From Brachynemurus nebulosus (lineage: Eukaryota > Arthropoda > Insecta > Neuroptera > Myrmeleontidae): a stretch of DNA of 64,000 nucleotides. The notes under the pieces are model-generated. The model was not told the DNA's origin. It saw only the letters and a list, made by a program, of their open reading frames with translations, and did not search any database. The stretch is from the NCBI GenBank assembly GCA_035578155.1, contig JAPWDM010000015.1, positions 7,562,709 to 7,626,708 on the forward strand, read 5' to 3'. The number at the start of each line of letters is the position of its first letter. The first letter of the stretch is position 1. This document shows positions 55,325-64,000 of the stretch, piece by piece. A program made the translations under genes and the position numbers.

Positions 55325-56091
55325 TTTTAAGACATAAACGTTTTAAAACCGAAACAAGAAGTAACTGATTAGCAGCGTTAGTAACCAACTATGTAATTTT
55401 GAAATTTACCCTTATGTTATGTGTTATCTACGCAGTTTAAGTATAATGGCAATCGAATATGATATTTTATCAAGCTAGCTTAAACCCTCAACTCAAAACC
55501 ATAAATTTAAATTTTGATATAATTTATAGTTTTGTGAACTTGTTTTTAAGTTATATCTGTTGAAGAAATTCATTTAAAAACATAAGTTTGTTAAAATTAC
55601 ATAATTTATTTTGGTCAAGTATTAAATGTGTGATTTACTCCTAATTTTATTTCTTAATAACTCAACAAAAGCTATTTTTTGTGTATTCAATTATTCGCTA
55701 TGAATACAAGATGTGTGCATGCTTGTTATGTAGCTATGATCTTGTCTGAAAGCCCAGCATGTATTCGTAGTAGGTAACTTGCATGTGTTAACAATTAACA
55801 CACATCAATGTATAACACATATTGTAATATTATACTTTCTTACATAGACACACATTATTGAAAATATTAATTTATTATGGGAATATGGCATTTGTTTTTA
55901 GTTTTATTATTGACCAAACACGAAGAAGTTACATATTTTTTGTTTTTAAATTTTTTAATGATTTCAATATGTATTGATAATTTGTCAGTTGCCGCACCTT
56001 TTATAATATGAAAAAGTATATTTTTGTTATTCAAAACAAGTTTTTTTTTTATTACTTTGTTTACATTAAAACGTGTTTGTGTTAATACGTG

Positions 56092-56099
<8 letters not shown>
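55325..56099. other. no recognisable gene
   Basis: AT-rich. It presumably includes one end of the Tigger element, but no terminal repeat was recognised. Confidence 0.4.

Positions 56100-56175
<76 letters not shown>
56100..56175. repeat. (TA)n microsatellite
   Basis: About 37 AT dinucleotides, directly followed by MITE copy 4. Confidence 0.95.
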
Positions 56176-56180
<5 letters not shown>

Positions 56181-56314
56181 GTAAGGGAAATAACTCTTAT
56201 CCTTTTGAGGGGTGACGCGACTGTTAATTCCGAAAAAATTCCTGCGGTTTTAGTGTCTACAGTGTGCTATGAGTCACCCCTCAAAAGGACGAAAGTTATT
56301 TGTTTTACACCCTG
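56176..56314. mobile_element. MITE, family 'CAGGGTGTAA', copy 4
   Basis: 139 bp. Begins AGGGTGTAAGGGAAATAACT (first base of the family lost) and ends, inverted, CAGGGTGTAAAACAAATAAC; TA on the right. The two halves are strongly self-complementary (CTTTTGAGGGGTGAC against GTCACCCCTCAAAAG), so this copy folds into a near-perfect hairpin. Confidence 0.87.
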
Positions 56315-57552
56315 TATATGTATTTCCGCTACCTTTTGACATGAGTAGGGCCCCCTAAAGGGGGGGAGCTGAAATTTGGTAAGTGGGGCTCATTCCGATG
56401 CACAACAGTACTATCAAAGTGGAGTCAAATTCGAGGCAAATTTTGGATCCGACCCAATCTTTAAGGGGGTGGTGGGGTCAACAAAGCAATTAAACTTTCC
56501 CAAACCGGTTGGAAATAATGTTTCGGTCAATTATCTACAATTTATCCAAAATTCAGCTTCCTTGGGTAATTTGGAGGGAGTAGAGGGGGAAGAAGGTGTT
56601 TTGGTTGGATGTAACATGCCCCCAGCCCTCCAGAATTAAGGTAAAGTGTTGAAATTTGGTATGTTGATAGAGTTCATACCTAGGGTCTGCTTTTGGGAGG
56701 TTTTAATATTTTACCAACACCCCTACCATTTTTAAGCTACAATTTCATACTTTTTCGACGTTTTCGAACTTTGTACCACTCGCACAGGTCACCCAAATAA
56801 AAATAGAGGCCTGAAAATTTGTACTCGGATTGAGTTGGTATCAAGGGGGTACCATTTTTACATGTACCAAAAAGAACATGATTTTTCTTGTTTTTTAAAA
56901 GTTTCGTTCGGGTCAAAATCTCTCCAAATAAACCTAGAGGGCTGAAATTTTGTGTATAGGTTAGGCGTTAGGTTAATATCCAGCCACTGCTTTTTGGAGG
57001 TTTCAACTTTTAACTTTTACCCCCACGATTTTTACGCCAATATTTCCTTCATTTTTTTGCTTTTATTCTAACACACCTAGAAATTCTCTGAGTAAACCTA
57101 GAGGGCTGAACTTTTGTACGTGTATTGAGTTAATATCCAGTTAGTGCTTTAGGGATTCCACATTACTCTTTTCCCCACTTCCCCCATTTTTACATCGGAA
57201 TTCAATGGTATTATTAAATGTTTCTAAATTGCTTTATTTGCATACTAATCCAAGTAGGTGTATAGTAAATATAAAAATTAAAAAAAAACTGAACTTGCTT
57301 TTATAGCAAATGTAATACATAAATATTAAGTAATTTAAAAATATTATTAAAGTCACTTTTTATTTATAAAATATAAATTTTGAATTTTTTTGGAAAGAAA
57401 AAATATCTTCATAAAGGCCTTCCAATTCACTATTTAAGTTCCTTTTTTAATATTTAAAAATAAAATACAAAGGCAGTTGGCGGATAAGCATGGGTCGGAA
57501 TGCCCTCGTACGAGTTGTGTTGGTTTTTCTCCTTCTAACTACTATCGGCATA
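56315..57552. repeat. degenerate ~150-bp periodic sequence
   Basis: Between ~56360 and ~57200 the phrase AGGGCTGAAATTTTGT or a variant recurs at ~56368, ~56648, ~56809, ~56940 and ~57100. It is often followed by ATTGAGTTAATATCCAG and then a C-rich run before TTTTTAC. These look like old tandem units or a dispersed repeat with internal periodicity. No protein-coding homology was seen; the ORF at 56376-56639 is made of this sequence. 57250-57552 is AT-rich. Confidence 0.55.
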
Positions 57553-59482
57553 AAGGGCATAGCCGGGTAAGATAGGGAAAACGGCCCTTGACGCAAAATT
57601 GATTGTTCTTATAGGAAATAATACTTCTTAGCCCCAGATACATTCCTGCCAAATTTTAACTCTCTGAGGCTAATAGTTTATGAATACACAGACAAAAATT
57701 TTCCAAAAAATTTTTTTTTACGAAATTACTGAGTCGATTTATTTGAGTTTAATATATATTTCCTACCCACCTTAGGCAAAGCAATAAAAAAAAATTAACG
57801 TTATATCCCTCTGTTATACTAATTTTTTTAAATTTTTAAATTTAAGTAATTTTTTTTTTTTTGGCACTTACGCGTTAGCGGCACCCACTATTTTTGGTTC
57901 AGTAATATGTCTCTTAGTACTCTATAACATATATTTTTATGGAAAAATTTTAGTTGGTAGAACATAGTAATATTTCAATACAAACGCATATCATGTTAGG
58001 TACTACATATATTACTTATGTATAAAAAGGGCTATAAAGTAAAATATCTACCTTATTTCTAAAATAATACAATTACATACGTTCATAACTACGATAAACA
58101 AGTTTAAATTTACTCAAGTCCAACATTATCTGCCGTTTGTCTTTTTTTATTAATAAAACAAAATAGATATTGATTTCTCTTTTGTTAGAGTTGTTTTCTT
58201 TGTAAGACGTCAAGTGAAACTTTATTAGCTCATACACTACGTATTACGACGTCAACAATTTCATACAAAGTTTATTAGCTGTCAAAATAGTATACCAGTT
58301 GGTCATTTCGTTATAATTCCCCATGACCCGTCATCGTGTTAACAAAAGAAGACAAACAGCAGATAAAGCTAGGCGTTTGTCTAAGCTTGTTTGTCGTTAT
58401 TATGAACGTATGTAACTTTATTACAGAAAAAATCCACTTTCTGCACCTTCTTAAGAAGTGCAACAAAAAAATCAAGTGAGAGGGTCTGTTCAAGTTAGTT
58501 ATACGTACCTACATGTAATTTACCTACATATTTTTATAACTACAAGTTTTAGCCGGACTGTTGTAATTACTATACATTGTTGAAGTTTTTTGTTTCAATC
58601 TATTAAGTTAATGTTTATTATGAAAACAATATAACATTTAAGACGTATTATTGTTATTATTATCTTTATTTAAAATAAAGTTTCTAAATAATTTTTGTTG
58701 AGTTAGATGTAATTTTAATTAGTAAGTATGCTGAGATAATTTTATTGATTTCATTCAAATATTCAGACTCATGGTAAAATTAACCTTGAAAATTATTTTT
58801 TAACAAGTTAAGACATATTTTTTATAACAAATCAAAATATAAATTTTTTTAGACCGTCACAGGAACTCCAAAACTGCAACTCAGGGGGGAAGAGAACATT
58901 TTATTGCACTCCTCAGAGTTCTACTGTGTTTTAGAAATCAGGCAAATGCTTTACTTTATGGTCCTATTTATATATAAGTAATATATGTAGTACCGAACAT
59001 GACATGCATTTGTATTGAAATATTACTATGTTCTACCAACTAAAATTTTTCCGTAAAAATCTATGTTATAGAGTACTAAGAGACATATTATTTAACAAAA
59101 AATGGTGGGTGTCGCTAACACGTAAGTGCCAAAAGAAAATTTACTTAAATTTAAAAATTAAAAAAAATTTGTATAATAGAGGGATATAACGTTAATTTTT
59201 TCTATTACTATGTTTATCTGTGGCTATGTTTAAAGTGGTTATTCTATTACTTTGTTTAAAGTGGGTACACAATATATATTAAACTCAAATAAATCGGCTC
59301 AGTAATTTCGTAAAAAATTTTTTTTTTGAAAATTTTTGTCTGTTTGTTTATTCATAAGCTATTAGCCTCAGAGGGTTGAAATTTGGCAGGAATGTATCTG
59401 GGGCTAAGAAGTATTATTTCCTATAAGAACAATCAATTTTGCGTCAAGGACCGTTTTCCCTATCTTACCCGGCTATGCCCTT
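57553..59482. mobile_element. DNA element with ~500-bp terminal inverted repeats, TA target
   Basis: 1930 bp. Ends AAGGGCATAGCCGGGTAAGA in inverted orientation at 57553 and 59482, each bordered by TA (57551-57552, 59483-59484). The arms run 57553-58043 and 58951-59482 with moderate divergence; both contain CTTATAGGAAATAATACTTC, GTTATATCCCTCT and ACTACATATATTACTTAT or their complements. The right arm has an extra ~60 bp near 59215-59265. The ~900-bp interior carries a short degraded open frame. TA targets point to the Tc1/mariner class or a relative, although arms this long are unusual for it. Confidence 0.88.
58323..58530 (+). pseudogene. short degraded basic ORF inside the long-TIR element
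   Basis: ATG at 58323 starts 'MTRHRVNKRRQTADKARRLS' and 'KLVCRYYERM', followed by TAA. The same frame then stays coding-like ('LYYRKNPLSAPS', a stop, 'EVQQKNQVRGSVQV'). It is strongly basic, as expected of a nucleic-acid-binding N-terminus. No family was recognised. It is the only candidate coding remnant of this element. Confidence 0.35.
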
Positions 59483-59484
59483 TA

Positions 59485-59730
59485 AAATTTACTGAGATTC
59501 AGCCCTTAAAATCTTAAAACCTTTTTTTAAAGCTCCGATCAGCCGGACACTCATTATCAGTTTTGAAACCACCAAAATGACAAATCGCTTATAGACTTTC
59601 AATCACATTTAGATATCTTGAAGATACCGAAGATGAAGGGAAAAATTCGACTTCCGTGATGGGGCCCCGCTGCTCAAAAAGCAAAAAAATTAATTTACAA
59701 ACGAAAAGAAGGTTAAGTGGACGTTTTTTT

Positions 59731-59782
<52 letters not shown>

Positions 59783-59832
59783 TATTAGTGCCCTAAATTT
59801 TAAATTTTATTTGTTTAATGTAATTACTGAAA
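59485..59832. other. spacer with long T tract
   Basis: Includes an interrupted T run at ~59727-59777. No gene was recognised before the THAP exon. Confidence 0.45.
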
Positions 59833-59902
59833 ATGCCGCAATCTTGTTGCGCTTATGGATGCCATAATCGCCGAATAAAAGGGTCAAATTTGCAATTTTT
59901 TA
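59833..59902 (+). CDS. THAP-domain first exon (partial gene)
   Basis: ATG at 59833 encodes 'MPQSCCAYGCHNRRIKGSNL' and 'QFF', the N-terminal half of a C2CH THAP zinc finger: M-P-x-x-C-x-A-x-x-C-x-N and a following F-F. It runs straight into a donor GTAAGT at 59903-59908. THAP genes and P-element-type transposases commonly split the finger at this point. No second exon (F-P..., W, C-x2-H) was recognised downstream in the window, so this is either an orphan exon from a transposon or a gene whose remainder is lost or far away. Confidence 0.6.
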
Positions 59903-59908
59903 CGTAAG

Positions 59909-61696
59909 TGTAAATATTCTATATCTGATGTCAAGATTTGATTTGTAATATAATTTAACATTTTTTTTAACTTTTGATTATTTTTTTCTTTTTATAAACC
60001 TACCTGAAATTTTACAAAAGTAGATATAGCTATTGTTAGGGTTAAAATTGCTATTAGGGTTGGAATAAAAAAATTGGTGTTAGTTGTATGATGAATTAAA
60101 ATTTCCAGTTTATTTGCCATGTTGAGATTTTCTGTTATAAAAGCAAAATTTTTATTTATACAATTTGCACAATAAAAATTACAAATGTATTGTGGTTTAT
60201 TAAGAATGGTTGAATTATTGGTTACCCTTTAGAATCGACTAGCTCAGATAAGTTTAGGTTAAACTTACATGTGACTCGATGGTAAAGTTCAAGGGATACG
60301 CCTTGTCTCTAAGTTTAGTGCAAACGACACAAAACGAGAAAAATTGAATTAAATTATTACAATATAACTTAATAAAAATTAAAACTCCCGGCAAACGCGA
60401 TGGTACACTACTAATCTGCCATTAAAAGAACCATATTGGCTGCGGCAGGTTGGTGCAGGCCGGAACACGCCACGCATCTGAACACTGGTTGGCGCGTCCA
60501 TTTTGCGACACTCGCAGCAAAAAATGGAAAGATCCACACCATATTGGCGAAATCCACTTTTCAATAACATATTGCCGAACCAATTATGTGACAGTTTGAA
60601 TAAAATGAAGGAAATCCCAAAAGAAAGAAATTAAAAGGGGAAGAGAAAAACCTAAATAATAAGAAAGCCGTTAACAAAGCGGAAATTATCCAAGAAAGTC
60701 GTTCTCAATACTTTTACAAAAAAAATAGATAATAAAAAAATACTGATAATATGCAATAAAATAATTGGTATGGTTTTCACAAGAAACACGCGGTATAATT
60801 ACTTCAATTGTGAACTCATGCATTTAAATAAAGAATATTTCAAACAACGGATTACATCCAACTAAAAATTAAATATACTCAATACCGTATGTAGAGCGAA
60901 TTCTTTGCATTTTTGAAATTCCAATCATTTTTAAGTAAGAGATGCTAGTAACGACACACTATACTGCCTACGTTTATCGCTTATGCATTAAACACTATTG
61001 GTTATCGTCGACACATATGTCTTTGACCAAATCATCAATATTATATTTTAACTTTTGTGATATTTTGTTTACATTCGTTTAAATAACGAACGCATTTCAA
61101 TTTAGTTATATTCGGGAATTTTTTTTATAGGAAGATGTGAATAAGAAATTGACTTTTAATCATAATAAATGGTGACCATATTATCCGAAGAAAGATTTAT
61201 ATTTACTTTTATCTTACATAATTTATTTTTACATTAACTGTACCATATTTTGTCAAAATATAAGGTAATACAAAATTTGGTAAGTTTGGATTAGAAAATT
61301 AAATGGGCCGGATGCATACAACTAATTACACTGATACAAAAGGTCCAAGGTGTAATAAAAAAAATTGGGATTTTCGGTTTTTAATACAAATGTTTTATAT
61401 GCTTGTGTAATAAAAATGTTTAAAAGGGCATGTTTGGATTTATTTTTACCTAAATTTATTATTATTGCAAAGAAGAATTAAGGCGGGGGTGTTTCCTTTT
61501 CTTAGCCTTTTTCTATTTTACTACTGTAGTTTCGTATTGTATTAATATTTTATAACAAACATTTGTTTGGAAAAATTAAATCCGTTTTGGTCACGGTGGC
61601 AACAATCATCAATTTATCCATTATAAATTGCTACAAAGCTTATTATTATTATAAGTGATAAATATTTTAAATAAGTGTATTTTTTTTTTATTAAAA
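59909..61696. other. no gene recognised; one GC-richer block
   Basis: AT-rich apart from 60390-60560. That block has two CCAATATGG-containing segments and a 63-codon minus-strand frame (60379-60570) with no known motif. It could be a promoter or first exon, but nothing supports a specific assignment. Confidence 0.35.
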
Positions 61697-62512
61697 ATGG
61701 AAAAACAAAAGATTTTCAAGCTTTCCAAAGCCAACAAAGAAATGATATTAAGTGCCGTTGCATTTTGTAAACAAGAAAAAATTCAGCAATCTTTGTTAGT
61801 AGATATTGATAAAGTAAATGAGGTAAGAAATTTGAAACACAAATTTAATGTAATTTAAGATTAAACTTTTTCATTTTAATTAGCTATTTTCCTATTAATC
61901 ATTTTTAGCGTGTTGCTGCAATGCTGGGGATCAGCGTCAGCACAGTTTGCAGAGTGATTCGGGAAAAAAGAGAAAATGGGGATGTTTCGACCCCTAAAAA
62001 TACAAAAAGACCTAAAACAGTAACTAATATAGATGAATTTACTGAATTTGCTATTAGGCAAACGATTTATACTATGCAGAAACACGTAAGTGTCATTCTT
62101 ATGTTTTACTTAATACTGAGATAAGATAGCACCTAATTTTTTTATTTTATTTTAGGACGTAGCGCAACAACATATACGGTTCTGAATGAATTAAAAATAA
62201 AAGACATTTTTCATAGTTCCCGAATGTCATTAGTTAGAATATTACACAACTTAGGATTTGCGTGGAGAAAAGAAAATAATCGGTCATTTTTAATGGAGAC
62301 AGAAAATATTGTATTTCGGCGATACAATTTTCTGAAATCGTACATAAGAAATAAAAATTCAGAAAATCCACTTCCAGTTGTCTTTCTAGATGAGACATGG
62401 ATTTTTCAAAAAGGAACGTACGTAAATACGTGGCAAGACGGGAAAGTTGAAAGCTGCCGCAGTCAAGGAGAAGGAGGTCAAAGGTATTTAATAAGTACAG
62501 AAAAATAATTAT

Positions 62513-62603
<91 letters not shown>

Positions 62604-63705
62604 AAAAAATATAATATATACATACATAAATGAGATAAATTTATTACAAATTTTATATTGCTCTAGATACATAATTGTTCATGCCGGCAATAAAAATGGA
62701 TTTATTGAAGGGGCCGGACTTACTTTTGCCTCAAAAAAGTCAACCGGTAACTATCACCACGAAATGAATTCGGATAATTTCATAAAATGGTTACAAACCC
62801 AATTACTCCCGAGTATCAAAGAAAAAAGTTAATTATTTTAGACAACGCGACTTACCATTCAAAATTAGTAAGTTTCTATTGACCACTTTTATTATTATTT
62901 TATTGATATGTAATTGTATTTCTATATTACAGACAGAAAATATCCCAACTGTAGCCAATAATAAAAGTCAGCTGCAGGAATGGTTAAGAAAAAGGGGTAT
63001 TTATTTTGATGAAGGCTGCTTAAAACAAGATCTTCTACAATTAATTCAAGCGTAAGTTAATATAAATAACTTGAAATTTAAAAAATAACAAATGAAAAAA
63101 TACGGAATTTCAGGATAAATTTCAATTTCAGTTTATTCGATTTATCTTTAAAAGACGATAAATTAAAATTAATAAAATAAAACACTATTTTTACGGCTAA
63201 TTATGTCAGAGTTCTGAACACACAAGCATTAGTACATAATATTATAATATATAATACATACATTCGAAATTATATGTACAAGTTACTTTGTTTTTTAATA
63301 TTCAAGTATAATTTTTTGTAATGCGTTAATATTTTTTTCTTTTTTAGAAATAAACCAAAAGAAGAATATTTGGTAGATAAAATCATTTTAGAGGCTGGAC
63401 ATTATGTGTTGAGGCTTCCCCCGTATCATTGTCAGTTCAACGCGATTGAGCATATATGGGGGATTGCAAAAAATTATTATAATACAAATATTGGAAGGGA
63501 TGGATGGGGAAAAATTCAAGCTTTAAACATGTGGCAGGAAGCTATAACTCAAATTACACCCCAAATGTGGCAGGATTCGGTTCGCCATGTCGAAGAAATT
63601 ATTGAGGACTGGTGGAAAAGGGAAGTAGGTATCGATGCAGGAGACATTAATCCCTTAATTATTAACTTAGGAGCTGAATCAGAAGATGAAGAAGATGATT
63701 TGTAA
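61697..63705 (+). pseudogene. IS630/Tc1-type DDE transposase gene, six exons, two frame defects
   Basis: Exons by splice motifs and frame: 61697-61822, 61909-62085, 62156-62483, 62667-62867, 62933-63051, 63348-63705. Exons 1-2 encode an HTH ('RVAAMLGISVSTVCRVIREK'). Exon 3 has 'SLVRILHNLGFAWRKE' and 'LPVVFLDETWIFQKGTYVNT' (first Asp). Exon 4 has 'RYIIVHAGNKNGFIEGAG' and 'LDNATYHS' (second Asp). Exon 5 is a spacer domain. Exon 6 has 'LRLPPYHCQFNAIEHIWGIA' (Glu) and an acidic end 'AESEDEEDDL'. Four of five junctions keep phase. Exon 2/3 is off by one base, and a base is missing near 62825, so it is disabled unless these are assembly errors. A poly(A) signal AATAAA follows at ~63750. The full triad and clean introns suggest a young transposon gene or a decayed domesticated one. 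No TIRs were found. Confidence 0.82.
62514..62600. repeat. (TA)n microsatellite in intron 3
   Basis: About 40 AT dinucleotides within the third intron (62484-62666) of the transposase-like gene. Confidence 0.95.
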
Positions 63706-64000
63706 TATTATAAAAAAAAAAAAACAACATATGTTTATTACTCTGAATTAATAAAATATTTTATGTACAATAACGTTTGTTTTTTAATTTCCTCAGTACC
63801 TACACATTTTTAAAAAATAAATATAATATTAATCTTCAAAGTTGTATATTATTTAAATTTAACTTCTATCTACAACATTTTTTTTAAAAACATTTTTATT
63901 ATAATTTTTTTAAATTGTCAATACTGAAAATAAAAATATTAAAAACGACTGTAAACAAACTAAATTTGTGGTAGAAGAATGGAATTGTCACAACATTTGG
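63706..64000. other. 3' flank of the transposase-like gene
   Basis: AATAAAATATT at ~63750 is a likely polyadenylation signal. The rest is AT-rich with no other feature. Confidence 0.5.

Noticed and set aside
56376..56639. 87-codon plus-strand ORF
   Set aside because: Made of the degenerate periodic repeat; composition Gly/Val/Asn-rich with no homology.
1..64000. CRISPR arrays, rRNA or tRNA genes
   Set aside because: No regularly spaced direct repeats of CRISPR type and no tRNA/rRNA signature were noticed; the tandem arrays present are microsatellites or long-unit repeats of eukaryotic type.

Overview
The window is AT-rich, intron-bearing eukaryotic DNA made almost entirely of interspersed repeats. 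It looks like a gene-poor stretch of an arthropod, most likely insect, nuclear genome. The reasons are an errantivirus-type retroelement with env, BEL/Pao and Gypsy elements, insect-style LINE tails, hAT, Harbinger, pogo/Tigger, Helitron-like and Polinton-like sequences, MADF-BESS and THAP coding exons, and (TA)n microsatellites. The species cannot be named from sequence alone. No intact single-copy host gene, rRNA, tRNA or CRISPR array was seen.

Layout. 1-0.5 kb: 5' end of a Gypsy-type gag on the minus strand, with three ~83-bp tandem repeats behind it. 2.3-3.25 kb: an intronless matrix-metalloproteinase pseudogene whose catalytic Glu codon is a stop. 4.05-7.05 kb: a 5'-truncated LINE (minus). 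9.0-16.7 kb: a full-length errantivirus-like LTR element (LTR, gag, pol, env, LTR; 4-bp CGCG target duplication), young by LTR identity but with broken pol and env. 18.9-19.86 kb: a LINE 3' end. 20.3-21.3 kb: a Helitron-like N-terminal relic. 21.7-24.9 kb: a nearly complete hAT element with a perfect 8-bp target duplication.

25.4-31.3 kb: a TA-flanked inverted-repeat element that has collected other insertions: a MITE, a fold-back, a LINE fragment, (TA)n tracts and a long-TIR element. 33.2-34.5 kb: another TA-flanked TIR element. 35.2-37.6 kb: a tandem repeat interrupted by a deleted pogo element and by a LINE tail.

37.6-52.8 kb is best read as one Harbinger-type element enlarged by nested insertions. 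MADF exon 1 at 37.8 kb and the MADF-BESS exon at 51.5 kb join in phase into one MADF domain, and the second exon lies on the opposite strand inside the transposase intron. The 13.5-kb gap holds a Tigger relic, a Polinton-type DNA polymerase B gene with a 176-bp palindrome, an uncharacterised gene of the 'VDVQGF' type and a BEL element.

53-64 kb: two more copies of a short MITE beside (TA)n, a Tigger transposase with a lost catalytic Asp, a 1.9-kb element with ~500-bp terminal inverted repeats, a THAP first exon, and a six-exon IS630/Tc1-type transposase gene. Nearly every coding region carries frameshifts or stops, so the window is mainly a fossil record of layered insertions.
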